Program-made: the position numbers and the translations under genes | Shown: positions 49,601 through 62,825 of the stretch, in pieces | Layout of the letters: the number at the start of each line of letters is the position of its first letter | How positions within the stretch are numbered: position 1 is the first letter of the stretch | Source: Acridotheres tristis | Lineage: Eukaryota; Chordata; Aves; Passeriformes; Sturnidae | Assembly (NCBI GenBank): GCA_037013685.1 | Contig: CM072887.1 | Location: 48,349,154 to 48,413,153, forward strand | DNA length: 64,000 nt | Reading direction: 5' to 3' | The notes under the pieces: model-generated | The model's input: only the letters and a program-made list of their open reading frames with translations | Database searches by the model: none | Told to the model about the DNA's origin: nothing

Positions 49601-52600
49601 CCACACTGGCCCGTGTCATATTTGGAGATGTTGTTAGTGATCACCAGCAAAAGAGTTTAGTAGCAGTTAAGCAGAGACTGTCTAAACAGAAATGAACTGA
49701 GCCTTGAATGAGGGGCTAGGTTGTCACAGTAATGTCCAGAAAGCCACAGATGTGTTATGGCTTTGATTTTTGGTGGACATTCAGTGATGAACAGGACCTG
49801 TTATTTAACTCATATGTAGTTAAAACAATACAAGACAATAGTTTTGTTTAATGATGGTGGTTTGGGAGATAGGTGTAGAGAGCAAAGCTGCCTTTCTGCT
49901 CATCAGAAAAGCGGGATTGAGTCTTGCTTGGGATGGGATTTGATGTGTGCTCTCTCTTCTGTCTGCACAATGGGGGATTTCTGAGTGTTGTCCCCATCAG
50001 TCCCTGTCTGTGGAAACTGGAATTTCTAAGTAGCATTAGCCCAGGTGTCAGTAGACCTTCTAATTTGGCTGAAGCATGATTTCCAGTGGCCAAAGACGGC
50101 TGTATGTCATCTGTAGATCAATTTGTCAATGGCTGAAAACTGAGCTACTCAAGTAGCCAGCTTCCTGTGTTAGAGAAATGTAATGTTTCTGGCAAACTAT
50201 TATTTTTTTTTTCATTTACAGAATCTAATATTGCAGTGGATGTTTCCCAATGCACTGAGGAAGGAGGCCCCAGATAGTTGTGAAATATCACACTAAACAC
50301 AAGAAAAACATTGAAAAACCCACACAATAACTTTCTTTTTCTCCTCTTGGATTACTGTACATCCAGATGGGAAGATTAGTTTGACTTAGAGGTTTTTCAA
50401 CTTAAGGAGTTTTTGCTTGGTGATTGTTCTCAAAATTAGAATCTCTTTGGTTTCAGTTTTATGTCTTGTTACCAAATATGATTTTTCTGGAAACAGAAAT
50501 TTCACCAGGATAAATCCTTCTGTGTTTCCCATTGAAGGGAATTCCTCATTCACATTTTTGTACAAATCAAATCAGTTTAATGCAAAATGAAATGTGTCAA
50601 TATGAAATACAGCATAGACCATCTGATCTGCAATGCTAGCAGTGCTCACCCTTTCCCCACTGTTCCTTTTGCTGTTGATGTGATCAGCCCGGGAGCTGGT
50701 TGATGCTCCAGGGACTCATCCAGTGGCTTTCAGGTGGGGAGGGAGCAGTGTGGGGGTTGGTGTATGTGTGATCATCTTTAGATAAACAACCACTGCTGTA
50801 CCAGCCAGGGTCTTTGCTCACTCTGCAGATCAGAGTCAGAGCCTCTTGTGCTGACCAAAATGTTACCTGTACATGCTGGATTTACTTGCTGCAGGTTCAA
50901 TAAGGAAGAAAATGCTCAACAAGCACAGAGGACTTTTAATAAACATGCTCTTAAGTCACCCACGTGTCTTTCAAGAATAAAATCTTCACAGAGTTCCTGA
51001 TCTAATGTGACATTTGTTTTCAAAATATCTCCCCTCAAATCTGATTTTTCTGGCCTAAGTTGCTCAGTTGACTTTATGAGGTGAGAGTGCTCATCAGTCA
51101 GCACTATTAGTTCCTGTATTTAGTCATCCATTACTCAAGAAGATAAATGTAGTCATACTGTTAATGTAAGAAACAACACATAGAATCACATGCAACTGGA
51201 ATGTTACTCTCTGCTCTTTCAGTGGGTTGGTGACCTTTAGCAAGTTTGTGTAAGCAGTCCTTTCTGCCCTTTTCCCATCTGTACAGTACCTCACTGTAAA
51301 ATCTTGCCTGCCTCAAGGGTAATGTCAACTAATACTGTTAATAAAAACTGAACAAAAAATTGAAAGAACAACAACAAAAAAATTATAAAAATCACATGAG
51401 ACACCAAATGTCTTTCACTTGCAGAGGCCTGTTAAAAAACTCCTTACATGGTTCATGTCAGGCTCAGCATGACAACTGCTGCAGTCACTTTAGTCAGTAG
51501 GTCAGCCATTCATTGCCAGCATTCAAATAGGAGAAATGCCTCAGCATCCATAATACAGAAGTGCCTGAGCAACATGAGTTTACATCCAAATGCAAATTTT
51601 GTGTGTTTCCATATAAATAGGGGGTACTTCAGAACCTCCTTTAATTGGAACCTGGCACATTTCCACTCAAAAACTTGTTTGCACTGAACAGCATTTTCAC
51701 CTGAGTTATTAATTAAGATCGTGTACCATAAAATGAACAGCACCTTTAGATTTTAAAATAAAGTCAGCAAAGAGAATTACATACAACTTTATTATTTTTG
51801 TATTACACAAAACCTGTTTTGAAAGGATTTTTGAAAATGCTAGGACAGTGAGTTTAAACGAAGTTTCTAAAAGCTGTAAAAATTATGTGGATGTACCACT
51901 TGTAACACGTGCAATTTTATCAGAGTCACATGGCTCAGGTATATTGGAATATATGGGAAATCATGACTCATTTGTAAAGAATGACAAAGGCCTGCCATAT
52001 GTAAATACTAAAGATACCATAATAATGTATAAATGTTTTTAAAAGAGAATTTTTAAGAAGGGCTTTCAGATGCTGGCAAGCAAAGTGCTTCTGCCCCTTG
52101 CTCTCAATCACTGCACTGCACAACTTCTAAATGTACCACTGCTTACCAGAGAGTACAATTTACTCAGCAATCCTTACCTCCATGAAATTATAACTGTATT
52201 TTTATGCTTCATTATAAGAATTGTATTTTATATACAAAGGTATATAGCAATATAAAATAGAAAAATGGGAAACGTTATTTTGCATACTGCCTTATCATTT
52301 TTTAAAGCTGAGAGGAAATAAGCTAGCTTCAGAAAAGGTTCTTTCTTTACTAAGAAAATAGCATATTTCCTTTCAGCTGTTAATGAGCCTCACAGCTGTA
52401 TTCTGCTATTCACCTCGTACTCTTCCCAAGTGGTTAATTAGTCCTAATAATGGTGGCCATATTAAAACCATCTTTTTAATTCCTTCACAAAAACAAAGTG
52501 AATTTAGAGTTATGAAACAGTCCATGCTGCCCTCTCTCTAGACCAAACATTCTGGATATCCCACATCCCAGTGAGACCATTTGCAACTCCCTTGCAACAC

Positions 52601-55093
52601 TTCTGTTTCCCTGACACCCCCTTACTGTCGTGTGGCAACTGGAAAAATGTTTTCCCAGCTCTGCAGATCCGACCTCTAACATTCAGGATTAACTCTGATT
52701 TTAGGGTCCAAATTTGCAGCCTGTGTTTACATTAAGAGTCAGCTAAATCCTTCTAACTGCATTTGATGAAGAGTTAGGCATCCAGGCTTTTCTCTAATCA
52801 GGTGGGCTAAATAAGTCTCTAGAAATTTCTCCCTCTCTAAAAATCTAGAGATCAGTTCCTTCAAGTGAGATTCAAAAAAGCCCGCCATAATTTTAAATAT
52901 GATGTACATGTTAATTCTTGGGAGTTTTATAAAACAGACTTCTACCGATATAGAGACTTCTTCATTTAAAGAAATAACTTGGTAAGACATTCAGTATCTT
53001 AGCAATTGTTTGAAAATATACAGAGAGAATGATTTTTCCTGAAGCTTATCATTATAAAAATTGGGAATTGATGAACCCAGTTTTCTCTTTGGGGGATCAG
53101 TTAAAGAATGAACTATATATGGCAGGTGTTAGTCACATTGCTTGTTACACCCACTGCAAGAAACTCAGCTGTGGTGATAAGATTGGTAACAGACACGGAA
53201 GAGAGATGATACCATGTGTATTAGTCAGAATCGAATTGATTAATACTAAAAATGAAACGGATTGTCTGGTTTTGTACAGACAGGTAGGGGATATATGATA
53301 GAAGGTCCACCAGTGAAATGTTCACCATGTTGACTTTGGCAGGTAAGAGTGGAAGGTATGAGCAAAGCCAGGCCAAAAGGCAATCTAAGATTATTTCCAT
53401 GACAACAGGTTAACATTTCTTAATTCTACAGATGAAGTACAGTTCTCAGTTTTCCCCTTGAAAAGCAGTATGCAGTTGGATAGGGAGCAATAGCAGACAT
53501 GTCTTTGTCTGTTTTTTGCAGAATTATTGAGGTTTACTACTTAGAGCAGGAAGATGTCTCTTCAAGGGAATATATCCAGATGAAGGGAGGGAACCACATT
53601 CAATCAAGTCCTTCTCTAACCTTCATTTAGATCCCATAAATAGTAGGTGTTGTTGCCTCTTAGCAAAGCCTGAAAGAATAGTAACTATTTCCTTTTTCCT
53701 GTTTCTATTACAAAAAAAAGTCAGTTTAGTATAGAGGCATTCTATGAAATTAATTTGTACCCTGCCTTTTAAAATAAGCATTACTTTTCTTATATAAGGT
53801 GCTTTACTGTATGTTGCAGTTAAAATGTGAGGTACATGACCTTTTCTCTACTGCAAAATGCAGTTGTTCATAATCAAGTGTAAAATATTTTCATGTTTCT
53901 TATTGATGAAAACTTCGTAAGAAAACAAAGACTGTCAGGTAAAATTATTGCAGTAGAGTGACTTTAGACGTCTCTTACCCTCCAATATGATCAGGATATT
54001 GTTTGGATTACACATGGAAGTGAACTCTGTAATAAAATTTCAGGCTTATATGAATATCTGCTCTCAAAACAGGATTATGACAGCAGTTGGCAGATAGCTA
54101 TGAAGCTATGATGGCTTTATTTTCTCTAGACTAGAGACTGATGGCTCTAAAAGACAGGGAGTGCAGAGCAGGGAACATTTTGTTCCCATTGAGTGTTTTT
54201 GGTGGTTTTTGTTCTAGTTGTTTCTGCAGTCTAAAATAAGCCTCTTTATAATGAAAAGCTTGTACAATTTTTGTTTGGAGAATCAACATGCAAATCACCT
54301 GGGAAGGCACTGGGACTGCCAGTGAAGAAGCAAGATACCTGGGCAATTAATTCCTTGTGTAAACTCCTGGGCATTTCATGCCTTGTGTGAACTCCTATGA
54401 TGAGTTTTACCACAGTAGAAGATACATTTGCAGGTATTTTGTCCTTTTCTTTTACCTTCTCAAGGGTAAGCATGGATACAGTCTTGGCTAAGAGATTGTA
54501 ATCAGAATCTGTTCAGAAGTGAAAGAAAAGAGCAGCTTTTTGCAATACTTGCCAGCAATACACCTATTTCAAACTGATGCTTCCACACATAAAACAAAAC
54601 AAAACAAAACAGTCTGCTTCTGGGAATTACTTTCAGGGAGAAAATTAGTCTTTTTAGCATTACTCCAAAAGACTGCAACCTTGGAAATGGTAGCTAATGT
54701 GTCAAAATAATGTGGATTTCCTTGTATCTGAAATATGTTCATAGGGATTACTGCAGTAGCATCTAAGTATTTCCTGATGATATAATGGCATATGTATGGC
54801 TCCAGATGTTATTAATCGCACATTGAAAGTTGAGAAAGAAACATTAGTACCAATGACACTTTCTTTTAATGCAGAAGATGTTCTTCCACAATGTCTAATA
54901 TGACAATTTTTTAAATGCAAATTTTTCCTGTCAAAACAACACTTGCTGTTTTTTTAACTCCATATGCACATAGAAACATAGATGTATGCTGGCTGTACTT
55001 GAATTTATAAAACATGGCTTTTATAAATGGTTTTCAGTGTTAAGGTCACTCAGTTTATTGGTTTGATTTCCTCTCCTAAGCTGCAGTAGGAGT
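43628..55093. other. Non-coding stretch
   Basis: No protein-coding exon is supported. It includes an (AAAAC)4 tract at 54.59 kb, a small minus-strand ORF with a hydrophobic end at about 47.4 kb (see findings), and AT-rich segments carrying homeodomain-like words (for example near 52.43 kb). No interspersed repeat is recognised. Confidence 0.5.
54591..54610. repeat. (AAAAC)4 simple repeat
   Basis: Four exact AAAAC units. A short, ordinary pentamer repeat. Confidence 0.9.
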
Positions 55094-55226
55094 ATCATAG
55101 AAACACAGAATGGCTCAGGTTGGAAGGGACCACAGTGGGTCATCTGGTCCAACCTCCCTGCCCAAGCATATCCTAGAGCATACGGCACAGGGTTGAATTC
55201 AGAGAGTTCTTGAATCTCCCACTGAG
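55094..55226 (-). mobile_element. CR1 LINE fragment (minus strand)
   Basis: On the plus strand it reads as antisense CR1 3' end: 'tcatagaaacacagaatgg', 'caggttggaagggacc', 'catctggtccaacctccc', 'gagcatacggcacagggttg' and 'ttcttgaatctcccactgag'. It is about 130 bp, 5'-truncated and non-coding. It shares the diagnostic 'cacagtgg-gtcatctggtcc' stretch with the copy at 20.7 kb, so both belong to the same subtype. Confidence 0.9.
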
Positions 55227-57029
55227 GGCGATACTAAATGAGTATTACACATAAGAACAACAAGTACTGCTAATGGATAGCTGTGACTGTAGAAGCATGT
55301 GTTAGCAAGCTAAATAGATGCCCATTTTTACTGTATGTGTTTAGTAACATGCTGGATGGGTGACCACAAAATTTTGTTATTGGGCCAATTTTGCAGGACT
55401 ATTGAAGATAACACTTATATATTAATATTGCTTATAGTGGTGGAAGAGCTTAAAAAAAAGTACAGTGCAGGAGAGCTCAAAATGTTTGAAAAGTATAACC
55501 AGGAGCAAATTTAGGAGTAAAACTGTAAGTGGTTGGCAATAAACCCAGGAGATACTGTGTGACATGAGCTGTTCATGTTGTGACACATTGAAATAATCTA
55601 AACAGCTAATCAAAAGAGGTTCTGTGGCCATCCTTTGGTGGTGTCCTCTGCACAACAATGGAGCCCAGGTCTCCTTAGGGCATCATGGGTCCTGAAAGTG
55701 TTGCAGAAAGAACTTTTTTCATACAGTTTTATTTGCCCAGTCCTTATGGATGCCAGACAAAGTTGCCTTAGGGAAAGAGCAAGAAGAGAGAGAATGAGAA
55801 ATGAGAAAGGGGAAAGCTCTCTTTTAACAAGAGGGACAATTCTGCAGTCATTTAGCAGCTGTCCCTGAGACCCTACTACCTTCAGACCCAGGCACTATGT
55901 GGTGCACAAGAAAGGAACCAGGGAAGTTTCCTGCCTTCTGCCTCTAAGTGCTCTATTTTCACTTCTGCTGAGGCTGTCAACTTGACAAGACCTTCCACAT
56001 GTGTTTTCAGGCTTGTCTGATGACTTCTAACTCTCTCCTATGTGGTTTGTTTGGTCCAGTGCCAGTTCTGTTACCTAAGTGTGCCAGAGTGTAAAGCAGT
56101 GGGCTCATGAACTCATGAACACATTACTTAATTGTTGGTATGCTTTTGGCATGGGTTGTTCTCAGCAACTCCTATTCCTTAAAAACTAAGCCCTAGAAAG
56201 GATGAAACAGGACTGCCTCAGTATATCCCAATGTTTTAGGGAGCCAGGAATGCCCAGCTCTTGAGCAGCAGGTGGCCACTGGTGCTTGGTGCAGCTCAGG
56301 AAGGCGTCAGGGAGACAGTCCTGTTAGGGAGATGCCTGCCTCAGCTCCCTGGCACTCTGTCCTCCTGTCCTTCCTGGGACTGCGCTTTTGTTTGCAAACC
56401 ATGTGGTATGCACTGGGCACACACAAACAAGCAGGTGCCAAAATTCATCCCACATTGCTCTGAACAGCATGAGGAGATTTTTCAGGAGATCCATTCTCCC
56501 ACAGACCTTTGATTTGCTTATTGGAGAGAGTGGTGTGCCAGCTGGTGCTTCCAAGGCTTTGATCCCATAGATTGGTGAGAATCATGTGACAAAAACATGT
56601 GGTTGAAATTGAGACCTAAATTTTCACAAATTAATCCCATATATTCTTCCCATTATATATTTAAATAGAAAGTTAAAATGGCTGTGACCATGGAAAGCAA
56701 CTAGGAGAACAATCCAGCTCTACAATTCAAAGGAAGAAAGATAATTATGTGATCCAGGAAATACAAAGAACTTTGATGTTTCACATCAGAGCAACAATAA
56801 ATAGAGAGAACATATTTGCCTTTTCCTTAATATTGATATTTTCCTCCCATCTTCCCTCCGACTTAGAACTGTTTCTGTGGTGGGAGGATCCATTAGGTAA
56901 CCTACAGATGTTTTACATTCTTAAATATTAACTAGAAAATGAATTGTAATACAGACTCATCCCATGAGGGTAAAAAACTAGTCTGCTCTTTAATGTTTCT
57001 TGGATGATGGCACCCCTTCAGAACATGCC

Positions 57030-57480
57030 TGAAAACTGTGCCTCATCCATTAATGCACACTCGGCTGTAACTTACTGCTTATTAAAACCCAACATTGTTA
57101 TTGCTTAGTAATTCTGGATTTGGCTCCCAGTGTCCCTGTTGTAAACACTTAAAAGTAGAGATGCCATATTAAAACAGTGACAGATTCTCATGGGGGTCAG
57201 GGGCTACTGGCGCCTCCCTAATGAAGTCACGCGCTGTTAAATTTTTTTTTACCTTGACTCCAGAAGAAAACAAAGCAGTTAAACTGCTATATCCATTTTG
57301 CAGCAACACTAATCCATTTCAAACCACTCTTAACCATATTAAATCAAGGCTTCTGATAAAATGAACTGCCTAAAGGTTCACCTCGAGCTATTTAGCTCAC
57401 AAACAAGATGCTGACTACTGGCAACAATGGGTGGTTGGCAATTATTGCTGACTTTGGTTGCAATTACTTAGTTTTTTGTG
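57030..57480. promoter_or_regulatory. Candidate conserved non-coding element (enhancer-like)
   Basis: This segment has a more complex texture than its neighbours. It has CpG sites kept in an AT-rich setting (for example 'ggcgcctccctaatgaag' and 'cacgcgctgtt' around 57209-57237), many TAAT-type and AACAATGG/SOX-like words (57423-57430), and no transposon signature. Retained CpG and dense factor-like words resemble developmental enhancers in gene-desert flanks. This is pattern judgement only; conservation was not tested. Confidence 0.25.
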
Positions 57481-58857
57481 TCTTCTGTTCAGACTAGCTG
57501 AGGGTCTACGGCGTGGTAGATTCCAGAGTGAAATGCAGTGCCAGGGTTCTGCTGGAGATTGATGGTGACAGTGTTAAAAGGTTACTTGAGCAACATGTTT
57601 TAGTTTCTTGGAGGGAAGAGAAACCTTCTCTTTCACTGGGAAAACTTGGAAAGGATGAACTCTGAACAAATCTGCCCAGATATAGCTATTCTACTCTGTA
57701 GAAAATCATCCAGGTGTTAATAGAACCTGAATTTTCAGTTTAAGTATGCCTCAGTGCTGATACTAAATAGGGAAGCTGGAAACTTTCCCTATGAAATACA
57801 GTACAGCTGCAATACAATATTTGCAATGTAATAGTTGTAATTTGAATAGCAAAAAATGTAGCATTCTGGCTTCTAATAGTATTTTAAAAGGCAGTCATCA
57901 GTATGCAAGTGGATGGACATACACACAGTACATGCCAGTTCAAAGGAAATGTAGTTATTTTCATCCCAATTTAGTGAAACTCTTGACTTGCCTAATGTAG
58001 GTCTAAATTTTCAGGTAAGTGTAAGATTTTATCTATAGTCATTATGGAACTGTTAACAAGTCCTTGGGAAATAGTACATAAAACCAATCACAATTTTTAT
58101 AGATCTTGGGCAATTTCATTAGCTGAAAAATTCTAGTAGTGTTTGCTACCAATGGGAATGTTTATACATGTAATTCTCAAGCTGTATTCATTATACACAT
58201 GCTTTCATGTAACAAAGGCTAAGTAAAATTCTTGAAGAATGCAGAGTCATCAGTTCAAGATCACGTGAATAGGGTATGCTTTTGCAATTACTGTCTTCAG
58301 AGAAAATTGATCAAATATGGGCCTGTTACAATTAAAATACAGTGTGATATAGAGAAAAAGAGCTTTTGTCTCTAAACAAATAAAAACAGTGGCTTTATTT
58401 CCTTTGCTAATGCCAACAAAGACCATGGATAAAGATTCAGTAAAACACAGACGTATCTGACATTTAAGTGCATCTCAAAATTACAGAGTATCAGTAGGGG
58501 TCTTCCTTGTTTTACATAAAAATTGATTTATTCACTAGCAGATGTTATTACAAGGCTTTTATTTTGGGGGAGGTGATAGTGGAAAGGCTGCAGGTAAGAG
58601 GGATTACATGTCAGTCTGCTTTTGTAATTCCTGTGCTTTCTTTTGTCCCTGTCAGATAAGAGAGGCAGAAAGGGAAGCACAATGTCTTGAATAGCCTACA
58701 GTTCCTACACTCTCATACTTTATCAAATGAATCAAACTTAAAAGGACTCCCATGCAGCCTGAAGATGAAAAGCGTGTGGCCTGACTCCTTCTGAAATACT
58801 GCCCTTAGATTTCAGCTATTTATAAGCAACTGTTGTTTTTATGGAAGTTTGCTAAGT

Positions 58858-58926
58858 AAAAGTAGCATTAAAGTTAGCATAAAACGTTAAAAGTAGCATA
58901 AAGCATTAACTTAAAAAGTAGCATTA
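58858..58926. repeat. Imperfect AAAGTAGCAT tandem repeat
   Basis: Words of the form AAAGTAGCATTA, AAGTTAGCATAAAA and AAAAGTAGCATAAAG recur about every 15-25 bp over roughly 70 bp, giving four or five degenerate units. It looks like local slippage duplication, with no known element type. Confidence 0.65.
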
Positions 58927-59208
58927 TTTTTCACACTAACAGATTTTTTTCTATAATCCTTAGGCAAATAAAATTACGTTTTTACATACTAGAGAATATT
59001 ATTTAAGTACCTTTTCTAGAAGATGGAGAAAGGAACATAATAGGAAAACAGACATACGAATAACAGTAGCATTTTTTTTGCCTCTGAGATTATCCATTTA
59101 TTCATAAAAGCATAGAAGCATTTTGTTCTGCCTTAAATTCATTTATCAGTTGTGTTTATATATTTTAATTCTACTTTCTAAAGGAATAAGGAATTTTATG
59201 TAGTACTC

Positions 59209-59262
59209 AAGGAAAGGAAGAAAGAAAGGAAGAAAGAACGAAAGAAAGAAAAAGAAAGAAAG
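59209..59262. repeat. (GAAA)n / (GGAA)n purine microsatellite
   Basis: About 54 bp of purines on the plus strand, made of GGAA and GAAA units interrupted by a single C at 59239. Such tracts are length-variable and can form triplex DNA. Confidence 0.9.
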
Positions 59263-62200
59263 CTCTTTCACCAAACTATATTGTTACTTCCATCTACTAT
59301 TGGTAAGAGCAAAGCATACCAGCTGAAGACTGCTTTAAAAAAAGAAATCAGTAGATTCTTTAAAAATATTTGGCATGCAATCAACGTGCAGTTAACACAT
59401 CTCCTCTGTTTGGAGGTACAATAATCCCTGTCACCTCCTGCAAAAAGAAAATCATGCAATATTTATTGTCCTGTTTGGCTGATTGTGTACACCAAGTACC
59501 TCCCTGATTATTGTAGTGTTGGAAGAGACATATGTTGAACACCATACTCAGGACAAGCAGGACAAAACAGATTAGAGTAAAGAAGCCTATAAATATGGTT
59601 CCTACTCCAATAACCTTTTAAACTGGCTTTAAAAAACTTGGTTATGTGCAGCTTAAAAAAGTAAAAATTAGACATGTTCAAATTTCATGTCCAAAAAGTT
59701 CCTACTGTATTTTTAAAACACTACACAATCTAACAAGATTAAAATAGTTAAATGCTAGATCAGTGTTAATTACATGCCTTTAATAAGTAGAAAATTAACA
59801 TGCCACTTACTGCAATTTTCATTAAAAAGACTTTCAGACGTTTACTTGCTGAATTTTGTCATAGAACAGAATTTAGACCCATTTATTTCAATTACTTGAT
59901 TTGCATCTTTCTCCTTAAAATGAGTAATGCATTAGTTTATCATATGGATAGAAGTTGAATAGAACAACTTCAAAACCAGTTTTTCCATAAGTAAAATTTT
60001 ATCCACAACATTAAAAAAGAAAACAAAAGCCCCCAACAAACTAAGAGCATATTCTGGCAGGGATATATACACCCTGTTTATTGCTGCATATCTCAAATCC
60101 TCAAATGCAGCTGGTGTGAGCCCAAGCACGCTGGAAATGGAAACCCAACCTATGAATGATCACGTAATACCAGGGAAGTAACATGAGATGTGTTACTGCA
60201 TTAGCACACAGGGCCGATTTTCCATCCATTCTCCGCATGAACATTTTTCCTGCTAGTTATGCCCTGCTTTGTTGCAGTTTTACTTGCACTGTTTTGGTAC
60301 AGGGCTTCTTGCAGATGGCTGCCCATTTCCCTGTGTACTCCTCATAGTATTTGCAAAGAGGTCATCTTGCCTGAGAGCATCCTACTCCAACAGGGCCTTT
60401 CTCTATGGAAGATGGTGCCCATGCCTTTTGGTGTTTCCCTTTTCTGGCTGGTGGTACTGGGCCATCAGAGTCATCCAGGCTGGTTTCAAGCTCTCCAATT
60501 TACTTACCTTACTGAGTTCATCCCACATTTCTTCTGAATTCCATATCCTTTTGTCCCTATTCTCATTTTTCACTCAGTTTTATTTTAAGCTCCTCTTCCA
60601 GCTGCTCCACCATTCAGTCTCTTTTCCATGAGGGACATGTAAGTTCCATTCTAGTTTACTACACTGAAGCTTGTGTAACAGGCTCAATATCATTGCATGC
60701 ATCTGATCTCAAAAAAGAGAGTAGAGAGTAGATAATTTATTAATTCTTTTCTTATATAAATGTTAATTTTTTTCTCACATTTATTTAAAAAATGTATCAT
60801 GAACTGCAGGCTGCTATTCTATGTGGAAATGCACATCTATTACTGAAATTAACTCAAAGCACCTATGCTTACCTTTTCTCCAGAAAGAGAAAAAAACCAG
60901 TCTAGTGCAGAGTTCAAAATATATAGTTATAATAGATAGTTATTCAAAATATATGAAAGTACAGTGAAGACTCGGAGGGTTGAATTTTACTCTTATTTAC
61001 CCATTCCTTTGTTAAATCTGACCAATTCAAAACACAGCAGTTGTTTTAAGATTTTCAGCAGCAAAGGCTCTCACACTTCAGGGAAATGGAACACTTGGTG
61101 GTATTATTTTCAGCAGCACTGCCTCTGTTAACTCACCAGCCCCACATCCAGGTTTGCATATGGCAGAGCCAGTCCAACCAATATTATACTAGGCATAGCC
61201 ATGAAGCCCAGATTGACATTTAAAATATCCCGAACTCAGGTATGTCCCAGGTCATTCCTCTTCCTCTCTCTGGTTTCTGACTGATTGAAATTAAAAAGTA
61301 TACTTACCAGCATCTAATGTCAAATTCCTATTTCTTCTCCCTGATAGATTCTTTATGATGTTTCCAGGAGGGAATGAGCAGCTGCTGTAAGATTAGTTTG
61401 GAAATGGATTGGGTCTGGAGAGACTTTTGGCAACATCTCCCAGTACCAATCACGATGTACAAGCAGCCAGAACAAACCTAAACAGGAAAAGGAAGTAAGC
61501 CAGTCCAGGAGAAGGGCAGAGGAAGCTTATCCCTGGAAGGGATTCATAGCACTTGTGGTAAAGTCCATGTTTAATCCTAAAGATTAAATCCTGAAATCAT
61601 TCCTCACTTCTTGTTCATGGAAAACATTTGCTAACAGCAAAAATGCACAAACAACTCTGTTCTTTGAATGAGCAAAAGTGAGTTCCTGTATTTCTGTGCC
61701 ATTTTACACATCCAGATACAGCTAGGTCTTTTTCAGATGCTCTGAGCAGTTTGGTAACAGTTTATTTTTCATCCCACTGACATGCACCTATGAACTTTTA
61801 CTAACAACAGAAGTAAAATTGCTGCAGAAGTTCTTTCTCCTGGTATTTCCAGCTGTAGTGGTGAAAAAATCTCCTAGGCTGACTGTTATAACATGATTTT
61901 CAACCATTTCTGTGGACTGTAGGCATAAAGGGAATTCAGATAAGGCTATGAACTTGTATACAGTTATCTGAATCTTACTTGCAAAGTTTTCAAAGGTCAT
62001 CCATCATCACAATGGATCCCATGGGATGTTAGTTGGCTCTGGGGGACGTTAGCCGTTTTCCCAATTTCATAATGCTGGGACTGGTGAGTATTGTTAGACA
62101 TGTAAGACACCATTTTCCAGCCTGAAATGTGATCTTTATAGAAATATGTCTGGAACATACAGTATCTCAGAGGAACTGAATCAAAAATAATCAAAAGGTT

Positions 62201-62796
62201 TTCATAAAGCACGGTAATTCCAGGGGTGAGGTGGGCAGTGAATTTTGACATGCTTTCTACCATCTGTGTTTGTCTAAGTATGCTTGCTTGAGAAGAAGCA
62301 GCTGGGAGACTTCTGTGAAAAGATGCCTATATTTTAGCATTGTTCTCAGAAGAATAAATATGAAGTTTCTATTTCTCCTGACAAAGAGCTGCTATAAGAG
62401 CATTCATAAAATTAACTTTGAAATGCAAGGTGTTGTTTTTCTTTTTCAATGTTTCTGTATGTGCTCCCACCTAGGAAGGTTAATACAGGCATCTGTTTGC
62501 TCTTTTTAGATGTGCTGATATATGAAAAGACTCTGTGTGGGACTTTTGTTTGTTTATTTGTGTTTATTTCAGTGTGAGCGAGGTGAAAAGTTTTTTAACA
62601 ATAGTGAGTTCCAAATGTGTTGTTCATTTATGAAACTGCTGCTGTGTTTCATCTTCTTTGATGCTTTGAGGTTTTTTACTTACCTGATTTGTAGGTTTTA
62701 ATATTTTCTGCAATGTCGCCTTCATTAATGAAATAAAAGCAAAAAATCTCCAGTTCCAACAATTTCACCTTAAGTGCTGAAAAGGAGAAAGTACCT

Positions 62797-62825
62797 AAGA
62801 GAGAAAAAGAAAGAGAAAGGGAAAT
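62797..62825. repeat. (GA/GAAA)n purine-rich tract
   Basis: A short run of AGAGAGAAAAAGAAAGAG-type purines. Low-complexity, with no further signal. Confidence 0.8.

Noticed and set aside
60259..60631. 92- and 120-codon ORFs with hydrophobic starts
   Set aside because: Two overlapping frames are both open in T-rich DNA. Hydrophobic residues are expected from T-rich codons, and no splice or family evidence exists.
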